A DNA stretch of 41,958 nt, from NCBI RefSeq assembly GCF_014646015.1, contig NZ_BMMQ01000013.1:1-41958 (forward strand), in the 5' to 3' direction. The notes below the pieces were generated by a model. It searched no databases. It was given only the letters and a program-made list of their open reading frames with translations, and was not told the origin of the DNA. The translations under genes were made by a program, and so were the position numbers. The stretch comes from Microbacterium nanhaiense. Lineage in GTDB: Bacteria; Actinomycetota; Actinomycetes; Actinomycetales; Microbacteriaceae. Shown one piece after another: positions 1-7,108 of this stretch; the first letter of the stretch is position 1; the number at the start of each line of letters is the position of its first letter.

Positions 1-126
1 AACCGGCTCAAGCAGTGGCGCGGCATCGCGATGCGCTCCGACAAGCTCCTCCGCAGCTACCGAGCCGCCGTCAGCCTCGCCGCGACGCTCATCTGGATCA
101 AATCAGACTTGATCAACACGGCCTAG
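1..126 (+). mobile_element. IS5-like transposase, C-terminal end (cut by window edge)
   Basis: Frame 1 is open from the first base and stops at 124-126, giving 41 residues that start NRLKQWRGIAMRSDKLLRSY and end IKSDLINTA. The pattern K-Q-W-R-G-I-A-x-R-x-D-K-L-x-R-x-Y is the conserved C-terminal tail of IS5-family (IS427-like) DDE transposases. Only the tail is inside the window, so the DDE catalytic residues and the left inverted repeat cannot be seen. I could not identify the right terminal repeat between 127 and 146 by eye. The neighbouring permease gene stops only 20 bp downstream on the other strand, so the element ends very close to that gene. Family recognition is by motif memory, not a search. 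Confidence 0.75.
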
Positions 127-145
127 GCGACGCGATCGGCTGATG

Positions 146-1132
146 CTAGTTCAGCGTCGGACGCCTGCGGGGCACCAGCCGCGGCACGAGGCGCACCATC
201 GCGACCATCGCGATGAGCTCCACAAGCGTCTGGACGATGACCGCGAGGGGTGCGAGGCCGAACTCCGCGGGGAGCGCCAGGACGAGCGGCAGCACGACGA
301 GCCCGTTGCGCGTGGTTCCGCTGAAGATGACCGCGCGCCGCGCCGCCGGGTCCAGCCGCGCTGCGCGGCCCGCGATCGCGCCGAGGGGAATCATCACGAC
401 AACGAAGAGCACATATGTCGGTACCAGCCGCAGGAGCGATTCGAGGTGCGCGCCGACACCGGCGATTTGGGATGCGGTGACGCACCCGAGTGTCAGCATC
501 ATGAGCGGCACCATTGCGCCGGCCGCCGTGCGGTGGACTCCCGAGCCCCAGCGCGTGCGTGACGCGGCGAATTGCGTGAGTGCGGCGGCCGCCATCGGCA
601 ACAGAATCAGCAGGACGAGAGCCTGAACGAAGGGGCGCGGATCGACGGCGGCAGCAACCTCGGATCCGACGAAGAGTCGCAGGTACAGCGGAAGCATGAC
701 CATCTGAGCGAGCATCAGCAGGGGAGACGCGGCGAGAAGCCTGCTCGCGGATCCGCCGGCCAGGCCGGCGAAGACGATCACATAATCGATGCAGGGCGCC
801 AGGAGGACGAACAGGGCACCGACGAGGAGGGCTCGCTCACCCGAGATCAGACGGGTGACGGCCCACGCGACGGCCGGCACGACCGCGAAGTTGAGCACGG
901 CAAGGGTGAGGAGAAACCTGCCGTCCCGCAGCGAACTCCGAAGCCGTGAGAACGGCACCCCGAGGAACGTCGCGTAGAGCAGCAGGCCGAGAACCGGACT
1001 CACGGCCGCGCCCGCCGCCCCGGCGACGTTCGGAAGTCCGACGCCCACCGCCGCACCGACCCCGAGCGCACCGAGGAAGAGCGCGACCTGGTGCCGCTCC
1101 ATCCATGCCGTTCCCGCGCTCATTCTGTCCAT
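146..1132 (-). CDS. Bile acid:sodium symporter / arsenic-resistance type permease
   Basis: A 328-residue, very hydrophobic protein with about 9-10 predicted membrane helices. It resembles the SBF/ACR3 superfamily (bile acid:Na+ symporters and arsenite permeases): alternating helices, a motif around APCIDYVIVFAGLAGG in the middle and SGTTRNGLVVLPLVLALP near the C-terminus, the latter like the conserved crossover helix of arsenic-resistance proteins. It would sit in the inner membrane and move an anion such as arsenite or an organic acid. The open frame extends further upstream, but that would overlap the divergent acetyltransferase gene, so I chose the ATG at 1132; another ATG at 1123 is nearly as good and neither has a strong ribosome site. 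No arsR or arsC is adjacent, so substrate is uncertain. Confidence 0.8.
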   Translation of the reverse strand: MDRMSAGTAWMERHQVALFLGALGVGAAVGVGLPNVAGAAGAAVSPVLGLLLYATFLGVPFSRLRSSLRDGRFLLTLAVLNFAVVPAVAWAVTRLISGERALLVGALFVLLAPCIDYVIVFAGLAGGSASRLLAASPLLMLAQMVMLPLYLRLFVGSEVAAAVDPRPFVQALVLLILLPMAAAALTQFAASRTRWGSGVHRTAAGAMVPLMMLTLGCVTASQIAGVGAHLESLLRLVPTYVLFVVVMIPLGAIAGRAARLDPAARRAVIFSGTTRNGLVVLPLVLALPAEFGLAPLAVIVQTLVELIAMVAMVRLVPRLVPRRRPTLN

Positions 1133-1198
1133 TCTCGCCGCTTCTGGCCCTACGATTTTCCTGGCGGGATTCCTCGCCCCTTTCCCGGGAGAACACTC

Positions 1199-1687
1199 AT
1201 GCAGGTGCGAGACGCACGCGCGGCAGACGCCGAAGCGATCGCCGAGATCTACAACGATGCCGTCCTGAACACCACGGCGATCTGGAACGACGTCACCGTC
1301 GATGCCGCCGACCGCGCTGTGTGGATCACGCAACGGCAGGAGAGCGGGTTCCCGGTGCTCGTGTCAACGGACGATGACGACGTGGTCGGCTACGCCACGT
1401 ATGGAAGTTTCCGCCCCCACGACGGATTCCGTCACACCGTCGAGCATTCGGTGTACGTGCGGGGGGACCAGCGCGGATCCGGCATCGGCGGCACGCTCAT
1501 GACACAGCTCATCGCGCGGGCTCGCGAGAACGGCGTGCACGTCATGGTCGCCGCCATCGAGTCCGGCAATACCGGCTCGCTCCGCCTGCACGAGAAGTTC
1601 GGCTTCGTCGAGACGGGGCGGATGCCGGAAGTCGGCACGAAGTTCGGCCGCTGGCTCGACCTGGTACTGCTGCAGCTGGCGCTGTAG
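1199..1687 (+). CDS. GNAT family N-acetyltransferase (phosphinothricin acetyltransferase-like)
   Basis: A 162-residue protein beginning MQVRDARAADAEAIAEIYND. It has the layout of Pat/Bar-type GNAT enzymes: N-terminal RxARxxDAxAIxxIYN, a central HSVYVRGDQRGSGIGGTLM acetyl-CoA-binding motif A, and a C-terminal NTGSLRLHEKFGFVETG block. Family members acetylate small amines, for example phosphinothricin or methionine sulfoximine, using acetyl-CoA in the cytoplasm; the actual substrate here is unknown. The start at 1199 has a good ribosome site (GGGAG, 7 nt upstream), and an in-frame upstream ATG at 1091 would invade the divergent permease gene. Divergent from the permease with 66 bp between starts; convergent with the SCO4848-type gene. 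Confidence 0.85.
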   Translation: MQVRDARAADAEAIAEIYNDAVLNTTAIWNDVTVDAADRAVWITQRQESGFPVLVSTDDDDVVGYATYGSFRPHDGFRHTVEHSVYVRGDQRGSGIGGTLMTQLIARARENGVHVMVAAIESGNTGSLRLHEKFGFVETGRMPEVGTKFGRWLDLVLLQLAL

Positions 1688-1718
1688 CGACGTACGGGCC
1701 GACGCGATGAGTTGCGCG

Positions 1719-1940
1719 TCAGTCGAAGCCGCCAGCGAGCGCTGCGACGCCGGCGACGAGCGAGAGTGTCGCCATCACCATCGCCGCGATGAAGATGTAC
1801 AGGTGCACCGTGAGGAACGTCGTGGCCTTGCCGTTGGCGTCACGGGCCCGAGGATCCTTCACGACGCGCCGGAAGAAGTTCGGCCAGGTGAGCACGTTGA
1901 ACGCGGCGTTGAGAAAGAGGACGACGGCAAGGATGGTCAT
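1719..1940 (-). CDS. Small SCO4848-family membrane protein
   Basis: A 73-residue protein with two hydrophobic helices (about residues 3-20 and 43-68) separated by a basic, polar loop with WPNFFRRVVKDPRARD. This pattern (two TM helices, W-P-x-F-x-K/R in the loop) matches the actinobacterial SCO4848 family of unknown function. The internal ATG at 1940 fits the family length; an upstream in-frame ATG at 1979 would add 13 residues. A short inverted repeat at 1701-1720 (6-bp arms GACGCG/CGCGTC) overlaps the stop codon and may help to end transcription between this gene and the convergent acetyltransferase. Probably a single-gene unit. Function unknown. Confidence 0.75.
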   Translation of the reverse strand: MTILAVVLFLNAAFNVLTWPNFFRRVVKDPRARDANGKATTFLTVHLYIFIAAMVMATLSLVAGVAALAGGFD

Positions 1941-2001
1941 CCCCTCAGCGTATGGCACGGCTGTTGTTGCCCTCACCATGCGCAGCGAGCGCTTCTTCGA
2001 C

Positions 2002-3297
2002 CTACAGGTGTTCGCTAGGCGAGAGGGCGCGCGCCCAGACCTGTTCGTGCTGCTTCACGTAGTGGGACACGCGCCGCCAATGTTCGCCGTGCCCCGTCGA
2101 GTACATGGACGCCCACGGTTCACGGCCGGTGTCGTGCGACTCGCGAAGCAGATCGTGCATCGCCGCCGCGCGCCGGTGCATGGTGCGGGGGAGTGCTGTG
2201 CGGAGCGCATCGTCCGCGCGATATCCGTCGATGAAAACGGAGAGCTCGCGCGCCGCCTCGTCAGGGTCACGCCCCGCATCGTTGAGAGTAAAAGCTTGAG
2301 CCGCGTATGCGAGATCCCACAGTCGAGTGCTTGGCCCCGCGCCGTCCCAGTCGATGAAGACCCAGCGATCCCCCGTGATGAGGTTCCATGGCGCGAGGTC
2401 GTTGTGACAGATCAGCTCGGCGTTGGCGGGCTCCAGGAGGGTGTCCCATCGCGCATCCGGCGGGGGAACATATGAGGCGCTGGCGTCGTGAATCGCTCGA
2501 ACCGTCTCCCCGACGCGGTGGAGCTCGGAATGTGTGAGTGGTTCTCGGCCCATCGCGAGGACGCCGTCGACGTACTCGATGACCTGCCTCGCGTGCGCGT
2601 CGCGGCCGACAATGCGCGGCGCATCGACACCCGATTCGCGAAGGTGCCGCACGTAGTCTGCGACGCTCTCCGTCGATCCCGTCCAGGACTTGCGCACGGT
2701 GTCGCCGACCCGCACGACGACACCTCCGGCGTTCCCGCTGGACAGCGGGACTTCGTCGAGCGCAAGTTCGAACAACAGGCTTGTGCGCACGGATCCATCC
2801 GGCCGGATGATCTTCTCGATGCGGCTACCGCGCGGGAGCGCGCCGAGCTTCTTGATCGCCCGCGCGGAGCGGTGGTTGCGTTCGTCGGTCTGAAACACGA
2901 TTCGTCGAGCGCCCGCGTCCCGCGCCGCCTCGATCATGAGTCGCTTGACGCGCGCATTCACGCCCGAACCCCACACCGTGGGGGACATGTAGGTCGCGCC
3001 GATCTCCAGAGCATCCGGCTGGTCGGACAGGACGAAGTGTGACGTGGTGCCGACGATCGCGCCTTTGAGACGGATCAACCAGGTACGGCACAACGGCGGA
3101 TCACCGGCGATGCGTGCAATCATTCGCCGACGAAGATCGCCGGCGTCAGCGGGCGCACCTCCGGGCGCGTGCTCCCACACAGGGGCGGTCAGCGCGGCAT
3201 AGAGCTCGCTGATGTCCTCGTTCCCGATAAACGGCGCCAGGGCGATGTCGGTATCGGAGAGGGTGCGGGGGAGTGCGCCCAACAGGTCGGTCGACAT
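2002..3297 (-). CDS. Fusion protein: GNAT acetyltransferase + aminoglycoside phosphotransferase-like kinase
   Basis: A 431-residue two-domain protein. Residues about 10-180 form a RimJ/RimL-like GNAT domain (WGSGVNARVKRLMIEAA in the acetyl-CoA-binding region, then FQTDERNHRSARAIKKLGA). Residues about 190-425 form an APH-type small-molecule kinase: the Brenner loop H298-N299-D300-LAPWN305 and the metal-binding IDWD around 315-318 are all present, so both halves look catalytically intact. The start at 3297 (MSTDLLGALPRTLSD) is chosen because it begins the GNAT fold; the frame runs upstream without domain content. It lies 43 bp downstream of the HIT gene on the same strand, suggesting one transcript. 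Domain order is as in AAC(6')-APH(2'') enzymes, but the kinase half looks like the general phosphotransferase family, so antibiotic resistance is only a possibility. Confidence 0.85.
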   Translation of the reverse strand: MSTDLLGALPRTLSDTDIALAPFIGNEDISELYAALTAPVWEHAPGGAPADAGDLRRRMIARIAGDPPLCRTWLIRLKGAIVGTTSHFVLSDQPDALEIGATYMSPTVWGSGVNARVKRLMIEAARDAGARRIVFQTDERNHRSARAIKKLGALPRGSRIEKIIRPDGSVRTSLLFELALDEVPLSSGNAGGVVVRVGDTVRKSWTGSTESVADYVRHLRESGVDAPRIVGRDAHARQVIEYVDGVLAMGREPLTHSELHRVGETVRAIHDASASYVPPPDARWDTLLEPANAELICHNDLAPWNLITGDRWVFIDWDGAGPSTRLWDLAYAAQAFTLNDAGRDPDEAARELSVFIDGYRADDALRTALPRTMHRRAAAMHDLLRESHDTGREPWASMYSTGHGEHWRRVSHYVKQHEQVWARALSPSEHL

Positions 3298-3340
3298 GCG
3301 GGTCAGCCTAGTGAACAGAACCGGTCGGCCGCCCGGTATA

Positions 3341-3811
3341 CTAAGCGCGAACAAGCTTCTCCCGAAGTCGTCGCGCGTACGGCTTCCGCTCCTCAAGGTC
3401 GACCCATCGCGCCTCGTCATGGCGCAGGTAGAGGCGATCCCCGGCGTGTCGGGGGAGCACGTGCATGTGGACGTGCCACACGTCCTGATCGCCTGCAGGC
3501 TCGTTGTGCTGTCGAATCGACGTGCCCTCGCACCTGTACGACGTACGCATTGCCTCCGCGACGCGTTGCGTCAGATCCCAGACGGCGTGCCCGATGACTG
3601 TGGAGAGGCCGTAGATGTTCTCGACGTGCGCACGAGGGATGATGAGCACGCCGCCCGGGTTGTCCGGCCACCATTTCGGCGCGATGCGGGCAACGACATG
3701 CTCCGTGACGGCGACGACATCCGACGGATCATTCCACTCGTCGAAGATCCCTCGCTGGAAGCGGCAGAACGGACACTCGTACGAGTCTGGTGCATGCGTC
3801 GGCCAGGACAT
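3341..3811 (-). CDS. HIT-family nucleotide hydrolase/transferase
   Basis: A 156-residue protein with the histidine triad WHVHMHVLPR (HxHxHxx pattern) near residue 112-121, and a CPFC pair at residues 13-16 that in HIT proteins is part of a zinc site. HIT proteins hydrolyse nucleotide phosphoramidates or dinucleoside polyphosphates via a nucleotidyl-histidine intermediate. The central LIIPRAHVENIYGL segment is the typical strand and helix before the triad. The start at 3811 has an AGGA ribosome site 7 nt upstream. It is the first gene of a likely two-gene unit with the GNAT-kinase fusion downstream. Whether the pair works on one nucleotide-linked substrate cannot be told from sequence. Confidence 0.9.
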   Translation of the reverse strand: MSWPTHAPDSYECPFCRFQRGIFDEWNDPSDVVAVTEHVVARIAPKWWPDNPGGVLIIPRAHVENIYGLSTVIGHAVWDLTQRVAEAMRTSYRCEGTSIRQHNEPAGDQDVWHVHMHVLPRHAGDRLYLRHDEARWVDLEERKPYARRLREKLVRA

Positions 3812-3865
3812 GTTTCATCCTCACACGGGGAGCACCTGTACGCTGCCCGCCATCAGTAAACTGAC

Positions 3866-3879
3866 ATAATGTGCATTAT
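3866..3879. promoter_or_regulatory. Short palindrome, possible operator
   Basis: The sequence ATAATG-TG-CATTAT has perfect 6-bp arms with a 2-nt centre and lies about 55 bp upstream of the HIT start. It has the size and AT content of a TetR or MarR-type operator half-site pair. No regulator gene is adjacent, so this is a weak inference. Confidence 0.3.
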
Positions 3880-3920
3880 CGGCGACACCCTAGGTGTAGT
3901 TGGGCATGATCTAGGTGGGC

Positions 3921-3988
3921 CCTGGCCGTTGATCTTAGAGACGCTGACTCCCTCTTCACGCTGGGAAAGCGAGAAGATCAACACCAGG
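3921..3988. repeat. Long imperfect inverted repeat with an overlapping inner hairpin
   Basis: The outer arms 3921-3936 and 3974-3988 pair over 14 bp (CCTGG plus GTTGATCTT against AAGATCAAC plus CCAGG) with one small bulge. A second hairpin at 3954-3976 (CTTC-A-CGCT, loop GGGAA, AGCG-A-GAAG) uses bases 3974-3976 of the outer arm, so the two structures compete. The sequence could be a structured RNA or the remains of element ends. Confidence 0.45.
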
Positions 3989-3997
3989 TCCCGCAAC

Positions 3998-4014
3998 AAC
4001 TCCTCCGAGGAGTT
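3998..4014. repeat. Perfect 8-bp inverted repeat
   Basis: AACTCCTC-C-GAGGAGTT: two perfect 8-bp arms around one base, 10 bp downstream of the 3921-3988 repeat. No T-run follows on either strand, so a simple terminator is unlikely; a protein-binding palindrome is possible. Confidence 0.45.
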
Positions 4015-4260
4015 CCGGCACCACGCCGTCGGCCTCATAGGAGTTGCACGGTCGAGCGAAGTATCAGGACGGGCCGCGCGCGGGCGTACACTCCCACCGG
4101 CCGTTCCGCTTCCCCATCGACACCTGCCCGGTGCTGCTGCGCTGATCGCCGCGGCGTGCGCCCGCGCTCGGTCCTCCCATCGTGGAAGAACATCGCACAG
4201 AGCTTCGTCGACAGCGCAAGGGCCTGTCGGCACTGGAGAGGCGACACCAGGCTGGGCGGC

Positions 4261-5193
4261 ATGACGGATTACCAGAACCTCAAGAACAAGGTCATCGTTG
4301 TCACCGGCGCGTCCAGCGGCTTCGGTCGCGGCGCGGCAGAAAAGCTGGCCGATCTCGGTGCACACGTCGTTCTCGCGGCACGCCGCACCGACGTCCTCGA
4401 TGAACTCGTCTCTGAAATTACAAGGTCCGGGGGCAGCGCGCTGGCCGTAGGTACCGACGTCAGCGATCCCGCGGCGGTCTCGCGCCTTGCGGACACGACC
4501 GTGAAGCGGTTCGGGCGGATAGACGTGTGGGTCAACAACGTCGGCGTCGGAGCGCTGGGCATGTTCTGGGATATCCCCATCGAAGACCATGCGCGGGTCA
4601 TCGACGTGAACTTCAAGGGCCTGATCTACGGCGCGCACGCGGCACTTCGCCGCTTCCGCGCACAAGAGTCCGGTTTCCTCATTAACGTCGGCTCAATCGA
4701 CAGCGAGGTGCCGTTGGCCTACCAGTCCTCGTACGCAGCATCGAAGGCGGCGGTGCTCAGCTTGAGTCGGACCCTGAACGAGGAACTTCGGCTCACCGGC
4801 GACAACGAGAACATCAGGGTGGGCACGATTATGCCGTGGGCGGTCGACACGCCCTGGTGGACTCACGCGGCGAACTATACCGGGCACGCGCCACGAATGG
4901 CGAAAATGGACGATCCATCGATCGTCGTGGATGCGATCGTGGCCGCGTGCATGAACCCCAGGGAGGAACAGCCCGTCGGACCGAAAGCGCGCGCGGCGAA
5001 CCTCTCTCACAATCTCTTCCCCGACCTCACCGAGCGACTTTCGGCGAAAATTGCCGACACCGAAGCAGAGAAGGGGCGCCCCGCTCCCCACACCACGGGC
5101 TCGCTCTACGAGCCGATGCCCGAAGGCGTCGGTGTCGAGGGCGGTATTCGGGAGCGGATGCAACGCGAGGACGCCGCACAAAACGAACAGTGA
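4261..5193 (+). CDS. Short-chain dehydrogenase/reductase (SDR)
   Basis: A 310-residue classical SDR with a C-terminal extension. The NAD(P)-binding motif TGASSGFG is at residues 15-22, the NNVG motif near 92-95, and the active site has S145, Y158 and K162 (YAASK), so it should be an active oxidoreductase. ARR after the second strand suggests NADP preference. Residues 235-310 form an extra tail with AKIADTEAEKGRPAPHTTGSLYEPMPEG, also seen in larger SDRs of soil bacteria. The start ATG at 4261 begins the Rossmann fold at the usual distance; the frame upstream shows no domain. The ribosome site is poor. It stands alone, followed 156 bp later by the ferritin-like/zinc-ribbon pair. Substrate unknown. 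Confidence 0.9.
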   Translation: MTDYQNLKNKVIVVTGASSGFGRGAAEKLADLGAHVVLAARRTDVLDELVSEITRSGGSALAVGTDVSDPAAVSRLADTTVKRFGRIDVWVNNVGVGALGMFWDIPIEDHARVIDVNFKGLIYGAHAALRRFRAQESGFLINVGSIDSEVPLAYQSSYAASKAAVLSLSRTLNEELRLTGDNENIRVGTIMPWAVDTPWWTHAANYTGHAPRMAKMDDPSIVVDAIVAACMNPREEQPVGPKARAANLSHNLFPDLTERLSAKIADTEAEKGRPAPHTTGSLYEPMPEGVGVEGGIRERMQREDAAQNEQ

Positions 5194-5349
5194 TCCCTGC
5201 TCCCGCACATGCGCTGTCTTTCATCGTCGAGCGAAAGAGCTTCGGAATGAGGGCGTTAGCATACCCCTTCGCCTGCCCTCAACCCCCTGAACAGCGACAG
5301 CACGCGCTCCTAGCGTAGGCCGGACAGTCACACCCAGAACGGAGATGGC

Positions 5350-5613
5350 ATGAGCAACAGCAGCACGCCGGCAAGTCCGGTGAAGGACGAGAACTACAAC
5401 CTGATCGCCTTCTTGGCCGCGACGTTGAACAACGCCTGGCAAATGGAGACATACATCGCCGACGCCGAGCAGGCAGGCGACACGGAGTTGGCGGAGTGGT
5501 TTCGGAAGGTGCAGCACAACAGCCTGAAGGCGGGCGAGCAAGGCAAGCAGATGCTCGTCGCTCGATTGGGCGGTTCTGCCCCCTCCGCCCCGTCCGACGC
5601 AGGTCAGAGTTGA
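5350..5613 (+). CDS. Small helical, ferritin-like protein (hypothetical)
   Basis: An 87-residue protein whose middle (residues 14-70) is two amphipathic helices: NLIAFLAATLNNAWQMETYI then GDTELAEWFRKVQHNSLKAGEQGKQML. The spacing of E/D and a Y after the first helix resembles one half of the rubrerythrin/ferritin-like fold, and two subunits could build a four-helix bundle. I infer a stress or metal-related role only from this likeness; the usual ExxH metal ligands are not clearly present. A good ribosome site (GGAGATGGC before ATG at 5350) supports the start. The zinc-ribbon gene follows after 15 bp, so the two are almost surely co-transcribed. Confidence 0.65.
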   Translation: MSNSSTPASPVKDENYNLIAFLAATLNNAWQMETYIADAEQAGDTELAEWFRKVQHNSLKAGEQGKQMLVARLGGSAPSAPSDAGQS

Positions 5614-5628
5614 GAGACCGCGATTAAC

Positions 5629-5889
5629 GTGGCCACCTGCGACACCTGCGGTAACCAGTACGACAAGGCTTTCACCCTCACGCAGGGTGACCGGTCGGGC
5701 ACTTTCGACAGCTTCGAATGCGCTGCCCACGCCATGGCACCCACGTGCGCCCATTGCGGGTGCCGGATTTTGGGCCACGGTGTTGAGAACCCGGACGGGA
5801 TCTTCTGCTGTGCGAACTGCGCGCGAGCTCAGGGAGAATCCGACCTGACGGACCGCATCGAAGCGCGTGAAGCGAGTCCCGCGTCGTGA
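5629..5889 (+). CDS. Small double zinc-ribbon / prokaryotic metallothionein-like protein
   Basis: An 86-residue protein starting at GTG 5629. Eight cysteines and several histidines are grouped as CDTCGNQYD near the start, FECAAHAM in the middle, then CAHCGCR and FCCANCAR. This arrangement of CxxC pairs with DSFECAIHAL-like spacing is typical of a small actinobacterial metal-binding family often labelled metallothionein-like. It probably binds zinc or another soft metal in the cytoplasm. It lies 15 bp after the ferritin-like gene and is followed by a long stem-loop at 5918-5968, which likely ends the transcript. The exact start could also be a few codons later, since no strong ribosome site is visible. 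Confidence 0.7.
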   Translation: MATCDTCGNQYDKAFTLTQGDRSGTFDSFECAAHAMAPTCAHCGCRILGHGVENPDGIFCCANCARAQGESDLTDRIEAREASPAS

Positions 5890-5917
5890 CGAGCTGACCT
5901 CGCAGGCCGTGAGCAAA

Positions 5918-5968
5918 GTCGCTGGCGGCGAAGAGCACCCACTCAGAGGGCTCTTTGCCGCCAGCGAC
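5918..5968 (+). terminator. Long stem-loop, probable terminator of the metallothionein-like gene
   Basis: Arms 5918-5936 and 5950-5968 pair over 19 bp with a single G-T mismatch (GTCGCTGGCGGC...AAGAGC), with a loop of 13 nt. It starts 28 bp after the stop codon. There is no T-run, so it is a U-less terminator or an RNA-stabilising structure; such hairpins are common in actinobacteria. Confidence 0.6.
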
Positions 5969-6024
5969 GATCGCTCATGGCCTTGTCAGCGCTCGAAGCT
6001 TCCTGCCATTACGGGGCAGGGTGA

Positions 6025-6195
6025 GGAGCACGTGTCGGGCGAGGGCTGGACGAAACAGGTGCCCGTGTTCGCGGCGGCTGGTTACCGAACGATCACCTAC
6101 GACCGACGCGGATTTTGTCGCAGCGACGAGCCCCGGTCGGATACGGTGACGACCGCCTCACCGAGGACCTGAACCGCTACGTTGCTCTGCCGGTG
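6025..6195 (+). pseudogene. Alpha/beta hydrolase remnant (chloroperoxidase-like), truncated and frameshifted
   Basis: One frame reads EHVSGEGWTKQVPVFAAAGY then [19 protein letters not shown], which closely matches the N-terminal part of non-haem chloroperoxidase-like alpha/beta hydrolases (normally [38 protein letters not shown]). At about 6138 the similarity moves to the next frame: SGYGDDRLTEDLNRYVAL, equal to the family segment YDYDTFAADLNALL. The catalytic serine, aspartate and histidine region is missing, since the likeness ends before the convergent kinase gene at 6209, and the normal N-terminus is absent. It is therefore a decayed fragment with at least one frameshift and loss at both ends. 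Confidence 0.65.
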
Positions 6196-6208
6196 TCGGG
6201 TGAGCATG

Positions 6209-7063
6209 TTAGAACATTTCGAGCGCCTCGCTGACGTGCCGCAGGCCGCGCGCTTCGAAGGCGCCGTCCCCCACCTGACGCGCCCACGCCGCAGTTCCGA
6301 TCGCCTCGCAAAGCAGCTCGAGATGCCACACGTCCGCAACGCGCGGATCAGCCCCGTATCCGTCGAGGAACGCTCGCTCGAGCGAGGGCGCCGCGCGCCA
6401 TTCCTTCACGGCAAGGCGACAGAAATCGCTCGAACGCGTACGTCTTGCATACCTGCCGAAGTCGATCGCAGTCACTCGGTTGCCATCGATCAGCCAATTG
6501 CGTGCGTGCCAGTCGCCGTGAGTCGGCACGAGATCGACGGCTTTCGGTGAAACGGAATCGAGAACGCCACGCGCCGCGCGTTCATCAGCCGGATCAATGC
6601 GGTGATTGGCTTCCAGCCATCTCATCGAACGCGAGACGAGGCTGCTGACATACTCCTCGTCGCGCCGCGGGGGCTGGGCCTCGTGGATGAGTCGTAGCAT
6701 TTCACCGGCCTGCCGGTGCACGTCGGGCGACAGATCGTGCCCGCTCCCTTGCACCAGAATTCCTGGCTGATACTCCAGCACGAACACGTGGAGATCCTCG
6801 TCCGCGTGCAGCATCCGGCTTGTGCGGTGCGCGGAGATCAGCGGCGTCGTCACAGCGCGATGCGCCGCGATCTCGCGGCCGATGTGGTGATTCGCCGGCC
6901 CCGCGGCCTTAACGATGACGTCGCCGTCGGCGCATCGCGCGTGGAGGACGACGGTGTCGACGAGATGCCACGAAAGATTACTGACGAGCTCCGTCTCCCC
7001 CAGCCATGCGTTCACGCGCGTGGCCTGCCGTGGATCGAGCAGGCCACCACTCCAATCAGTCAC
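6209..7063 (-). CDS. Aminoglycoside phosphotransferase (APH)-family kinase
   Basis: A 284-residue protein of the phosphotransferase (PF01636-type) family. The catalytic loop is HGDWHARNW and the metal-binding motif is IDFGRY; an N-terminal lobe contains DVIVKAAGPANHHIGREIAAH, with a lysine and an E/H that fit the nucleotide lobe. It would phosphorylate a hydroxyl group on a small molecule; relatives include antibiotic, choline and homoserine kinases, so substrate is not predictable. Start at 7063; the divergent M20 peptidase starts 45 bp away. It is the second APH-type kinase in 5 kb (the other is fused to GNAT at 2002-3297), but the two are not close copies. Confidence 0.85.
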   Translation of the reverse strand: MTDWSGGLLDPRQATRVNAWLGETELVSNLSWHLVDTVVLHARCADGDVIVKAAGPANHHIGREIAAHRAVTTPLISAHRTSRMLHADEDLHVFVLEYQPGILVQGSGHDLSPDVHRQAGEMLRLIHEAQPPRRDEEYVSSLVSRSMRWLEANHRIDPADERAARGVLDSVSPKAVDLVPTHGDWHARNWLIDGNRVTAIDFGRYARRTRSSDFCRLAVKEWRAAPSLERAFLDGYGADPRVADVWHLELLCEAIGTAAWARQVGDGAFEARGLRHVSEALEMF

Positions 7064-7108
7064 CGCGACACCGTACCATTGGCCGCCGTGCCGCGGTACG
7101 CTCGCGCC

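Larger units (their letters stand above)
3812..4260. other. Intergenic stretch rich in inverted repeats, no convincing gene
   Basis: About 450 bp between the start of the HIT gene and the start of the SDR gene. I see no open frame with recognisable protein features. The left half is less GC-rich than its surroundings and holds several close inverted repeats: 3854-3863 (CAGT/ACTG), 3866-3879 (ATAATG/CATTAT), 3885-3897 (ACACC/GGTGT), 3921-3988 and 3998-4014. The right half (4020-4260) is ordinary GC-rich sequence that should contain the SDR promoter. It may be the scar of a lost mobile element or a regulatory leader. Confidence 0.5.

Noticed and set aside
2002..3297. Calling the fusion a true AAC(6')-APH(2'') aminoglycoside resistance gene
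   Set aside because: Only the domain order agrees; sequence motifs fit general GNAT and phosphotransferase families.
3853..4665. Minus-strand open frame crossing the gene-free stretch and the SDR start
   Set aside because: Overlaps the SDR cofactor domain and has no family-like sequence or ribosome site.
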